Assembly (NCBI RefSeq): GCF_001748085.1
Contig: NZ_BBZK01000003.1
Span: 620,001 to 684,000, forward strand
DNA: 64,000 bases
Source of the DNA: Streptomyces sp. TP-A0874
Lineage (GTDB): Bacteria; Actinomycetota; Actinomycetes; Streptomycetales; Streptomycetaceae
Reading direction: 5' to 3'
Shown here: positions 34,652 through 42,555 of the stretch, piece after piece
How the letters are laid out: the number at the start of each line of letters is the position of its first letter
Numbering within the stretch: position 1 is the first letter of the stretch
Notes under the pieces: generated by a model
Told to the model about the DNA's origin: nothing
Database searches by the model: none
Seen by the model: the letters and a program-made list of their open reading frames with translations, nothing else
Program-made: the position numbers and the translations under genes

Positions 34652-36946
34652 CTACGCCCCGGCGGCCGGGGGCAGAGCCGGGCGGTCGTCTCCGGCGAAG
34701 GCCCCGGCGAGCGCGGTGCGCGAACCGACCCCGGTCTTGCGGAAGATGCGGGTCAGATGAGCCTCCACCGTCTTGACCGAGACGAAGAGCACCTCGGCGA
34801 TGTCACGGTTGGCCATGCCCCGGCAGACCATGCGGACGACCTCCCGCTCCCGGCCGGTCAGCGCCGCCCCGGTGCGGTCGTCGGCCCGCTCCGGAGTCCC
34901 ACGCGGTCGGCGGGCTCCCAGCGCGCGCTGCCGGTCGACCAGGAGACGGTGTAGCCAGGCGCTCTGGGCCGCTTCGGCGAACGCCTTGGCCCGCCCCACC
35001 TCGTCGGCGGCCTCGGCCGGCCGGCCGTCGGCGGCGAGCCGGTCGGCGGCGGCCAGCCGGGCGCAGCACTCCAGCAGAGGAGCACCGGAGTGCTGGACGG
35101 CCGCGGGCGGGCGGTCGGCCGGTCGGAGGCCCCAAGCGACCGGGTAGCCGCTGTCGCGGGCGGCCTGGATGACGGCGGCCCAGGCGCGTTCCCGCCTCCC
35201 GTCGCTCGCCGTCTTCCCGCGCGCTGTCTCCGGGGCTGGGGTGAGAGCGTAGGCGCACCACAGCGGCGGAAGCAGACCGGCGTCCGGTTCCGGCAGCGTG
35301 TCGAGCAGTCGCAGACACTCCTCCGGGCGGTCCTGACGGAACCGGAGGACCGCCAGCACCGCCGTGCCGGTCTGCCACAGCCCCCCTCCTGGTTCCGCCT
35401 CCCGCACGATGTGCTCCACCAGTGCCGCCGCGGGGGCCGGTCCATCCCGCCAGCCGGCCACTGCGGCCGTCAACAGGCCGGCGCGGCCGGCCGGTTCGCA
35501 TCGGCCGGAGGCGAACGCGGCGTCACGGGACCGGTGGGCCGCGTGCTCGGCGGCGTCCCACCGGCCGGCCGCCAGATGGACGTACCCCTGGGCGAGGAAC
35601 AGATCGGCGGAGGCGGCCGACGGCCCGGTGCTGTGGTCCAGGGCCCACAGGGCCCGCACGAGCAGGCGGTGGGCCGCGTCCCAGCGGCCGGCGCGGCACC
35701 AGGCGCGGACGAGGTCGTGGACGGCGGCCGACCGTTCGGCGAGCGCGGTGTCGTCGAGCACGGCCAGCAGTGCCCCGGCCTGCTCGGTGGCGGTGTGCAG
35801 TGTCCGGCGGTCGCCGGCGACCGCACCGGCCAGGGCGAGCGCTGCGTGTGCGTCCAGTGCGGCGGCGCCGTCCGGTAGCGGGTCCAGCAGTTCCCGGACC
35901 AGGGCCAGTTCACCGTCGGCCGCGGCCAGCGAGGCGAGCAGCCGGCGCATCGGCGGATGGCCCGGGAACCGGGACAGCTCACGTTCGGCGAAGCGGCGCG
36001 CCTCCCGGCGGCGGCCCTCGGCCCGCTCCTGCCGGGCGTGGACCACCGCGATGTCGCACCACCGGGCTGGGGTCGCCGAGTCCCGCAGGCACGGAAGGAG
36101 AGCCCGGCACAGGCGGTACTCTCCGGCGCGGTCGGCCGCCTGGTGGAGCGAGGCCGTGAGAGCCCGGTCCAGTTCGGGCTCCCGACCGGTGGGGGCGATG
36201 CGCCGGGCGGCCCGCAGCCAGCGGACGGCCTGCGCCGGTTCGGTGGCCGCGGTCGTGTCGGCCGCGGCGCGGAGGGTCGCCACCGCCGCCAGATCACCGG
36301 GAGCGGCCGAACGGACCAGGTGCGGGGCGATTTCGGTCGCCGGGGCGCCGTCGGCGCGTAGCACCTCGACGGCGCGGGCGTGCGCGGCGATGCGCCGACC
36401 CGGCGGCGTCAGCGCGTGGACGAGCGCCCGCAGCAGCGGGTACCGGAAGTGGAAGGCCGGTTCGGCGGGGTCGGCGTGCAGGAGGCCGCGGGCCACCAGG
36501 TCGTCGAGGGCCGCGAGGGTACGGTGCGCTGTGGCCTCCACCATGGTCGCCAGGTGGGTGGGGGCGCAGACGGGGCCGAGCACGGCGGCGCTGTGGAGCA
36601 CCCGCAGGGGCAGATCGGCCAGTGCCACCAGCTCCCGGCGGAGTGCGGCGTCCGGGCCGGCGGGGAACCGCCCGGAGAACAGACCGGTACCGGCCAGTTC
36701 CCGCAGTTCCTCGTCCGACAGCCCGGACAGCGGGGTGAGCCACTCCGGCGCGCTCTCGGTGAGTCGCAGCAGCAGGGCGTGGCGCGGGTCCGGCAGCTCG
36801 ACCGACGAGGTGTTCCGAACGGGCGTCGCCACGGGAAGATCAGCGCCCGGAGCGTGTGCAAGGGGGGAGCGGGGGCCGCTGACCGGTGCCCGCCGGCGGG
36901 CCGAGGGAACGGGACGTACCGTCAGGGTCGGTGAACTGCGGGGCAT
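34652..36946 (-). CDS. Large LuxR-family regulator without the N-terminal ATPase
   Basis: A 764-residue regulator. The C-terminal LuxR HTH is LTGREREVVRMVCRGMANRD, continuing IAEVLFVSVKTVEAHLTRIF. The middle resembles the winged-helix and TPR-like part of LAL regulators (LADLPLRVLHSAAVLGPVC; RGLLHADPAEPAFHFRYPLL; repeated Ala-rich helical units). The Walker A/B NTPase that normally opens LAL proteins is absent, although the overall length is still large. The ATG at 36946 with AGGACGG upstream is preferred over the longer open frame to 37114, which runs into hairpins. It is third in the minus-strand arm after LanKC and the SapB-like precursor, so it likely controls one or both arms. It is not RamR, which is a small response-regulator-type protein. 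Confidence 0.82.
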   Translation of the reverse strand: MPRSSPTLTVRPVPSARRRAPVSGPRSPLAHAPGADLPVATPVRNTSSVELPDPRHALLLRLTESAPEWLTPLSGLSDEELRELAGTGLFSGRFPAGPDAALRRELVALADLPLRVLHSAAVLGPVCAPTHLATMVEATAHRTLAALDDLVARGLLHADPAEPAFHFRYPLLRALVHALTPPGRRIAAHARAVEVLRADGAPATEIAPHLVRSAAPGDLAAVATLRAAADTTAATEPAQAVRWLRAARRIAPTGREPELDRALTASLHQAADRAGEYRLCRALLPCLRDSATPARWCDIAVVHARQERAEGRRREARRFAERELSRFPGHPPMRRLLASLAAADGELALVRELLDPLPDGAAALDAHAALALAGAVAGDRRTLHTATEQAGALLAVLDDTALAERSAAVHDLVRAWCRAGRWDAAHRLLVRALWALDHSTGPSAASADLFLAQGYVHLAAGRWDAAEHAAHRSRDAAFASGRCEPAGRAGLLTAAVAGWRDGPAPAAALVEHIVREAEPGGGLWQTGTAVLAVLRFRQDRPEECLRLLDTLPEPDAGLLPPLWCAYALTPAPETARGKTASDGRRERAWAAVIQAARDSGYPVAWGLRPADRPPAAVQHSGAPLLECCARLAAADRLAADGRPAEAADEVGRAKAFAEAAQSAWLHRLLVDRQRALGARRPRGTPERADDRTGAALTGREREVVRMVCRGMANRDIAEVLFVSVKTVEAHLTRIFRKTGVGSRTALAGAFAGDDRPALPPAAGA

Positions 36947-37048
36947 GGAACCGTCCTGAGGTGTCGGGCAGTGATTCTGATCGGCCGGGACGGCGGGGCC
37001 GCCCGGGCTCTCGGAGCAGCGCCTCTCGGTGGGACCTTCCGACCGCCG

Positions 37049-37111
37049 GGTCCGCGGGCCGGGGACCGGCCCGCGGACCTCCCGGGCGGCGGAGAAGCGC
37101 CGCCCGGGAGG
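37049..37111. terminator. Two adjacent perfect hairpins after the SapB-like precursor gene
   Basis: The stem 37078-37091/37098-37111 (CCTCCCGGGCGGCG with its exact complement, 14 bp, loop of six) starts 16 bp after the precursor stop. It is followed by a 14-bp stem 37049-37062/37066-37079 with a GGA loop. The two share bases 37078-37079. They should stop or stabilise the precursor mRNA and cut read-through into the LuxR gene. Confidence 0.7.
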
Positions 37112-37126
37112 CATTGAGCCGGATCG

Positions 37127-37270
37127 TCAGCAGACGACGATGCTGAAGTTGCTGTCGCAGGCGGCGAGGCTCATGTCGCTGGCCGGGGGAAGGTGAGGGG
37201 TCTGCTCGCCGTACTCGCCGTACTCGGTCTCCATCTCCTGGAGGGCGAGAACCTGGTCCATGGCTGTCAT
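37127..37270 (-). CDS. ramS-like: SapB/AmfS-like class III lanthipeptide precursor
   Basis: A 47-residue peptide too short for most gene callers. The leader MTAMDQVLALQEMETEYGEY contains the LxLQ motif used by class III synthetases. The core has two exact labionin motifs, S31-DM-S34-LAA-C38 and S40-NF-S43-IVV-C47, the same S-x2-S-x3-C spacing as SapB (RamS) and AmfS. SapB-type peptides act as surfactants that help aerial hyphae emerge. Unlike RamS and AmfS (from memory) the last residue is the ring Cys itself. GGAAAGGA lies upstream of the ATG. It follows LanKC by 36 bp on the same strand and is followed by strong hairpins. Confidence 0.92.
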   Translation of the reverse strand: MTAMDQVLALQEMETEYGEYGEQTPHLPPASDMSLAACDSNFSIVVC

Positions 37271-37306
37271 GGCGTAGTCCTTTCCAAATGGTGTCGTTGG
37301 TGTTTC

Positions 37307-39925
37307 TCAGGACCCGGACGCGGTGGTCCGGGGGCTTGGGACGCCCGTGGGGACGGTGGGCGCGTCGACCGTGAAGAACGGGTCGGGCACGGGCTTGGTG
37401 AGCTGGTTCAGGGAGAGCAGCAGACCGGCCGAGCCACTCCACAACTCGGCGCTGTAGCGCAGCATCTGGTCGCCGAGGAAGCGGGCGCCGGTCGGATGCG
37501 GTACGGCGTGCTTGAACAGCCCGGTGGCGGTGTCCAAGGCGGCCTCGCGGGCCGGGGCGGCCCCGGTGAGCCGGGCGTGCTCCGACAGGACCAGGGCGAG
37601 ACCGGAGATCCCCTGGTAGAGCCCGGGCATCGCGGCGAACCGGGTGGTCATCCGGGGCAGCAGCCGGGACATCGCCCGGTTGAGGCGTTCGTCGCCGGTG
37701 TGCGGCAGGTAGCGCGAGGCGACATGGGTGAAGCCGGCCGACCCGCAGAACAGGTAGGGCAGGACGCGCTGGTCGACGCGGGAGAGCGGGAAGTCCAGGG
37801 TCGGGGCGTCGGGACTGAGATCACGGTCGAGTTCGGCGTGCAGCAGCCCTACCCCGCTGTCCAGCAGTGCCTGCTCTCCGGTGACCTCGGCGAGTTGTTG
37901 GAGGAGCAGCGCGATGCCGGCGCGGCCGTGCAGCAGACCGGTGGCATCGTCGTCCCCGAGCCGGGGAGTCAGATCGGGGAGGCCGAGCAGGGCACCGGTC
38001 AGCTCCCGGGCGCGGTCGAGGTGGCGGGCGTCCCCGGTGTGCCGGTGGAGGGCCAGGTGGGTCAGGGCGACACCGGCCGCGCCGCCGGCCAGGGTGGCGC
38101 AGGAGCCGGTCAGGGGGTGTTCGGTCGCCCGGGCCAGCAGGTCCGTCGCCTCGGTCAGCAGCCCCTGGTCGGCCAGTACCCAGGCGATGCCGGCGAGCCC
38201 GAAGTGCAGGCCGGGCGGCAGGTCGCCGGCCTCGGCCAGTGCGTCGCTGCGGAGCCGTTCCAGGACGCCCTCGGGTACCGCCCGTCCGGCCTTGTGCAGG
38301 GCGTGGACGACGCCCGCCGTTCCGTAGGCGACGCACAGCGAGTTCGCGGTGTAGCCCTCCGCGACGGTGGGGAACACCCGGTCGGGGTGGTCGGGCTCGG
38401 CCATCGCCAGCAGAGCGTCGGCGACGTGGTCGCGCAGCACCGCCAGATGCGGTAGCGGATCGGCGGCCAGTTCCTCCGCAGCCGGGGGCTCCCAGGCGGC
38501 CTCCGGGGCGGGGGCCGGCGGGTGGTACCGGGTGACGCGATCCCACAGGGGCACCGGGAGGGGGGCGCGGGTGCGCAGGTCCGCGGCGAGGTGGTCGAGG
38601 GCACCGGGGTGGCGCTGGACGACCTCGTGCATCGGGAGCAGCATCAACAGTGCCAGCGCGCAGGTCCCGTAGTCGTCGTACACCGTCGGGTCGTCGTCGG
38701 CCAGACCGGCGGGTGGCGCGTAGCCGCGGGTGGTGATGGGTGTGATCGGGGTTCCTATGCGGTGGACGCCCTCGAAGTCGATGAGCCGCACGGTGTCGTC
38801 ATCGTCGATCACGAGGTTGCCGGGGCTGACGTCCACGAAGACGTGGCCGGTGGCGTGCAGCCGCTTCAGCGCCTCCTCCACCGCGTCGAGGACGCGGCCG
38901 CAGCGCAGATAGTAGGCGGTCAGGTCCTCTGCGCCGGCCGAGGTCACGATCACCTCGCTGTTGTTGACGACCCATCCGGCCAGCGAGCGTCCCGGCAGGA
39001 ACTCGGTGACCAGGAACTCGTGCTCCCAGCGGCGGAAGTAGCCCAGCGGTTCGGGCGCCAGCCCGGGGGCGACGGTGTGCAGGGTGTGCAGGGTCTCCCG
39101 TTCCGCGCGCAGCCGGGCCACGGCGTCCCGTCCGTCGGGCCCCACCCCGGTGTGCGGGCGGGCCTCCTTGATGAACACCCGCCGCCCGGTGGCCTCCTGC
39201 CGACCCTGGTAGGCCCCTCCGGAGTTGCTGTGTCGCAGGACCTTCTCGAAGACGAAGCCCTCGAAGGCGGTGGATCCGGATGCGGACACGGGGACCGGGC
39301 GGTCCGGCGCGAACGGATCGGTGATTCCGGCCGGCGGCCGGAAGGACACGCCTCGTTCGTCCTCCTGGAGTTCGCCGTGTCCGTTGCGCACCAGGGGTCT
39401 GCGGGTACCGTCCGGGAGCAGCCGTTCGACGCGCCGGTAGGCGCCGTAGCGGTAGTGGACCGTACGGGAGTCGCGGTAGCGCCGGTCGGTGAGGACGTAG
39501 GGACCCTCCTCGTGCCTGAGGGCTTCGCGCAGGGCCTCCATCAGACGACGGGAGGCTTCCGCGTCGCAGGGGTACGCCGCGATGAACTTGCCGCACTGGG
39601 AGCGCGCGGCGTGCTTGTGGTGGGACCAGGTGTAGAAGAGCCGGGAACTCAGGTGCTTGAAGGCGACCCCCTGGTCGGCACAGACCCCGGCGGCCTTGTC
39701 GAGTACGGCGGAGAGCCGGTCGGGCCGGGCGGAGACATGGACTTTCCAGCCCGTCTCCGGCAGTGGAACGTTCTGGGGCCGCCACATCGTCCACACCCCC
39801 AGACGGATGTCCTCCCACCCCTCGGGCATCCGCTGGGGACGGAAGATCTCACCGAGGTGTTCGGCGGTCTCCAACGGGGCGTAGAAGTCGTCGTCCGCCA
39901 CGGCGAAGGTGTATGGCCGCCACAT
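37307..39925 (-). CDS. ramC-like: Class III lanthipeptide synthetase LanKC (RamC/AmfT-like)
   Basis: An 872-residue lyase-kinase-cyclase that should make labionin or lanthionine rings in the adjacent SapB-like peptide. The lyase domain has GWKVHVS (Lys61), VAFKHLS, CGKFIAAYP and VHYRYGAY. The kinase has VFIKEARPH (Lys253), VFVDVSPGNL (Asp365) and LIDFEG (Asp383). The C-terminal LanC-like domain lacks the Cys-Cys-His zinc site (for example LYQGISG and ELWSGSAGLL where ligands would be), which defines class III. ATG 39925 with GGGAGGG five bases upstream is preferred; an in-frame ATG at 39952 lacks this. The promoter region carries three regularly spaced palindromic octamers. Confidence 0.93.
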   Translation of the reverse strand: MWRPYTFAVADDDFYAPLETAEHLGEIFRPQRMPEGWEDIRLGVWTMWRPQNVPLPETGWKVHVSARPDRLSAVLDKAAGVCADQGVAFKHLSSRLFYTWSHHKHAARSQCGKFIAAYPCDAEASRRLMEALREALRHEEGPYVLTDRRYRDSRTVHYRYGAYRRVERLLPDGTRRPLVRNGHGELQEDERGVSFRPPAGITDPFAPDRPVPVSASGSTAFEGFVFEKVLRHSNSGGAYQGRQEATGRRVFIKEARPHTGVGPDGRDAVARLRAERETLHTLHTVAPGLAPEPLGYFRRWEHEFLVTEFLPGRSLAGWVVNNSEVIVTSAGAEDLTAYYLRCGRVLDAVEEALKRLHATGHVFVDVSPGNLVIDDDDTVRLIDFEGVHRIGTPITPITTRGYAPPAGLADDDPTVYDDYGTCALALLMLLPMHEVVQRHPGALDHLAADLRTRAPLPVPLWDRVTRYHPPAPAPEAAWEPPAAEELAADPLPHLAVLRDHVADALLAMAEPDHPDRVFPTVAEGYTANSLCVAYGTAGVVHALHKAGRAVPEGVLERLRSDALAEAGDLPPGLHFGLAGIAWVLADQGLLTEATDLLARATEHPLTGSCATLAGGAAGVALTHLALHRHTGDARHLDRARELTGALLGLPDLTPRLGDDDATGLLHGRAGIALLLQQLAEVTGEQALLDSGVGLLHAELDRDLSPDAPTLDFPLSRVDQRVLPYLFCGSAGFTHVASRYLPHTGDERLNRAMSRLLPRMTTRFAAMPGLYQGISGLALVLSEHARLTGAAPAREAALDTATGLFKHAVPHPTGARFLGDQMLRYSAELWSGSAGLLLSLNQLTKPVPDPFFTVDAPTVPTGVPSPRTTASGS

Positions 39926-39956
39926 GAGCCCTCCCAGAGCAATCCCACACAAAGAA

Positions 39957-40039
39957 ATCAGCTGATATGGGTGCCAGGCCCCCCCTGATTCACCTCAGCT
40001 GATGAAACGATGGCATGACAGCCCAGTGAGGTCAACTGA
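39957..40039. promoter_or_regulatory. Array of palindromic octamers spaced 37 bp, LanKC promoter region
   Basis: TCAGCTGA occurs at 39958-39965 and 39995-40002, and TCAACTGA at 40032-40039, each exactly 37 bp apart (about 3.5 helical turns). A fourth degenerate copy, TCAGAACA, sits at the next 37-bp step (40069-40076). They lie 33-114 bp upstream of the LanKC start in a notably AT-richer 313-bp gap between LanKC and the divergent XRE gene. Binding by the XRE or LuxR regulator is a guess. Confidence 0.5.
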
Positions 40040-40238
40040 AGTGAATGAAGTGACGCCAGCCGTTCATGTCAGAACATCCATAGTCCGGGGTGCGGACGGA
40101 GCGGGCCTCCCTCTCGATCAACGGGTGGAAGTCGGGTCGGCTAAGCTGACCGGCAGGTGTGTGAACGTGCGTCTCCGGGGCGAGGGGGAGTGCACGCCGT
40201 GGGGGCAGGACGGATGACCCGAACAGAGGGAGTGACCT

Positions 40239-40673
40239 GTGTCGGAACCGGATTCCGCAGTCACCACCCTGGCCGAGAAGATCGACGCGCTCTTCCGCGT
40301 CGTGCGGCGGCCGAACCGCGAACCGTACAGCAACGAAGATGTCGCACGGGCGTGCCGCGAGGTGACCGGCGAGAGCTTCTCGGCCACCTATCTGTGGCAG
40401 TTGCGTACCGGACGCCGGGACAACCCGACCAAACGTCACCTCGAGGCGCTGGCCCAGTTCTTCCAGGTGCCGGTTGCCTACTTCTTCGACGACGAGGCGG
40501 GGCGGGAGATCGCCGAGGAGCTGGAACTCCTCGGCGCGCTCCGCGAGGCGGGTGTCCGGAGTGTGGCGCTGAGGGCGGTCAACCTCTCCCCCGAGGGGGT
40601 CGGGACCATCAGCGACATGATCGACGTCATCGCCCGTCGGGAGCGCGACAGGGACGACCCGCCGCGCGACTGA
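40239..40673 (+). CDS. XRE-family DNA-binding regulator
   Basis: A 144-residue helix-turn-helix protein. The HTH lies in SNEDVARACREVTGESFSAT and YLWQLRTGRRDNPTKRHLEA (residues about 30-70), followed by FFQVPVAYFFDDE typical of XRE regulators and a helical C-terminal part. The GTG start has GAGGGAG upstream. It is the first gene of an XRE, ImmA-like peptidase, 7-TM protein cassette that recurs in Streptomyces (from memory). It is divergent from LanKC. Confidence 0.86.
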   Translation: MSEPDSAVTTLAEKIDALFRVVRRPNREPYSNEDVARACREVTGESFSATYLWQLRTGRRDNPTKRHLEALAQFFQVPVAYFFDDEAGREIAEELELLGALREAGVRSVALRAVNLSPEGVGTISDMIDVIARRERDRDDPPRD

Positions 40674-40740
40674 ACCGGCTCGACCGCACCCCGCGGCCGG
40701 TCCCCGCCGGGCGGGCTCCAGCACACCACGGCGGCCCGCG

Positions 40741-41271
40741 GTGAGGGGGAGGGGGATCGAACGGGAACTGTGGCGCCGCTGTCAGGAGACAGCGGAGTCG
40801 GTGCCACTGCCGCACCCGTTCGACATGGCCGCCTTCCTGGAGCTGCTGTCCCGGCAGCGGCAGCGGCCCATCGAGCTCATGCCGTTCACCGACCGGACGG
40901 AGTCGCCCTGCGGCCTGCTGGTGAGTACCGAACGCGTCGACTACATCCTGTACTCGGCGGACACGACCCCACTGCACCAGCAACACATCCTGCTGCACGA
41001 GGTCGCCCACCTGCTCTGCGCCCACCGGGATCCCGGCCGCGGCGAGTTCACCGGTGTGGTGCTGCCGAACCTGGACAGCGCCCTGGTGCGGCGGGTCCTG
41101 GGCCGCACGGTCTACACCGACCCGCAGGAACAGGAGGCCGAACTGGTGGCATCGCTCATCCTGGCCAGGATCGTGCGGGAGGACAGGGCCCCGGTACCGG
41201 CCGGGGAGTGCCGCCCCGGGCTATGGTCGTTGTTCACCCTCGGACGGGGGCGGAGGGCCGACCATGGCTAG
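40741..41271 (+). CDS. ImmA/IrrE-like metallopeptidase domain protein
   Basis: A 176-residue protein with the zinc-peptidase motif HEVAH at residues 86-90 (LLHEVAHLLCAH) and a downstream EQEAELVASLIL Glu helix, as in ImmA/IrrE (peptidase family M78). ImmA-type proteins typically cleave a partner XRE repressor, which here is encoded 67 bp upstream. Its end overlaps the next gene by 8 bp. The GTG start is inferred and lacks an ideal ribosome binding site. Confidence 0.82.
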   Translation: MRGRGIERELWRRCQETAESVPLPHPFDMAAFLELLSRQRQRPIELMPFTDRTESPCGLLVSTERVDYILYSADTTPLHQQHILLHEVAHLLCAHRDPGRGEFTGVVLPNLDSALVRRVLGRTVYTDPQEQEAELVASLILARIVREDRAPVPAGECRPGLWSLFTLGRGRRADHG

Positions 41272-42541
41272 CCTGCTCTCCCTGGTCACCCCCACCGTGT
41301 TCCTGGTGTTCACCGTGGCCCGACTGGCGCTGTCGCGCGGAGCGCCGGACGACCTGGTGCAGCGCTACGTCTGTGGCTTCACCGGCTTCACCGGGCTCTC
41401 GCTGCTGGTGAACGCGCCCCCGGTACTGGGGGCGGTGGGTGGTGTGCTGCCCGTCGAACCGGTCATCCTGGTGTGCCGGTTGTTCAAGACCGTCTCCATG
41501 ATGTTCCTCGCACTGCTGGCGGTGGCGCTCACCGCGCCACCGGAGGCCGTCACCCGGCGGGCCGTCCGCCGATACCGGATGTACCTGGCCGCGGTGCTGG
41601 GCGTGATGACGGGGCTGTTCTTCGTGGCCGGCGTCTCCGTCACCGGCACGGCGGTCACCGTCCACCGCGCCCGCTGGGCGTTCGCCGTCTACAACCTGCT
41701 GTTCACCGGCTACAGCACCGCTTGCCTGGTCCCGATGCTCAGGGCACTGGCCTGGCACCGTCGCACCGTGGTCCAGACCCGCCTGCGCACCGGGCTTCTG
41801 CTCCTGCAACTGGGCGTGGCCGTCGGGACGGTATGGACCTTCTGGGGAGTGACGGACGTCGCCGACGTCCTGCGGACCGGACAGCAGACCCCCGGTGAGC
41901 AGCCGGTGGCCACCGTGCTCAGCACGCTGGTCGTGGTGCTGATCATCGCAGGGACGACCGTCGCCTGGTGGGACAGGATCCTGGCCGCTCCACTGCGTTG
42001 GTTCCGGCTGCGGCGCAGCCACCGGGCGCTGGAGCCGCTGTGGCGCGCGATGCACGCGGCCGTGCCGGAGATCGCCATGGGGTCGGGCACATCACGAGGC
42101 CGGCCGCAGCGGTTGTCAGCGGAGTTCGCGCTCTACCGCCGGGTCATCGAGATCCACGACGCCCACCTGACGCTCCGGGCCTGGGTGCCGGCTGAGGTTC
42201 CGGACTGGCTGGAGCAGGCCGCTTCCGGCACGGCCTCCAAGGTGCCGCCCTCCGTGCGCGAAGCCGCTCGCATCGCCGCCGCGCTGGAGATGCGGGCCTC
42301 GCCCGGACCGTACCGTAGCGACCGCAGCGAGGCGAGCGAGGCGCTCCGGACCGTGGAGGGGACGATCGACGCCGAGGTGGCATGGCTGGTCGAGGTCGCT
42401 GGCGCCCTGCTGCACTCTCCCGTTGTCGCCGACGTACGGGCGCGGGCCCGGGGGGAGGCGTCGGCTGCCACACGGTCGGCGGAGGCGCGGGATGGCCGGG
42501 GGGAGCCCGCCGACACCACCCGGGGCTCACCGGACTGTTGA
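41264..42541 (+). CDS. MAB_1171c-like 7-TM membrane protein
   Basis: A 425-residue membrane protein. About seven hydrophobic spans (LLSLVTPTVFLVFTVARLAL to VATVLSTLVVVLIIAGTTVA) are followed by a soluble C-terminal region of about 180 residues (SHRALEPLWRAMHAAVPEIA and VIEIHDAHLTLRAW). This matches the actinobacterial family named after MAB_1171c, which is usually encoded beside XRE and ImmA-like genes. The function is unknown; a sensor that hands a signal to the peptidase-repressor pair is one reading. The ATG overlaps the previous stop. Confidence 0.78.
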   Translation: MASLLSLVTPTVFLVFTVARLALSRGAPDDLVQRYVCGFTGFTGLSLLVNAPPVLGAVGGVLPVEPVILVCRLFKTVSMMFLALLAVALTAPPEAVTRRAVRRYRMYLAAVLGVMTGLFFVAGVSVTGTAVTVHRARWAFAVYNLLFTGYSTACLVPMLRALAWHRRTVVQTRLRTGLLLLQLGVAVGTVWTFWGVTDVADVLRTGQQTPGEQPVATVLSTLVVVLIIAGTTVAWWDRILAAPLRWFRLRRSHRALEPLWRAMHAAVPEIAMGSGTSRGRPQRLSAEFALYRRVIEIHDAHLTLRAWVPAEVPDWLEQAASGTASKVPPSVREAARIAAALEMRASPGPYRSDRSEASEALRTVEGTIDAEVAWLVEVAGALLHSPVVADVRARARGEASAATRSAEARDGRGEPADTTRGSPDC

Positions 42542-42555
42542 TCCGACGACCTGAT

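Noticed and set aside
34652..37114. Longer LuxR protein starting at 37114
   Set aside because: The extra 56 codons run through both perfect hairpins and show no domain; ATG 36946 has a good ribosome binding site.
37307..39952. Second zinc-type cyclase in LanKC
   Set aside because: I looked for the WCSG and CHG motifs seen in the LanL at 26982-29717; the equivalent places read LYQGISG and LWSGSAG, so it is class III.
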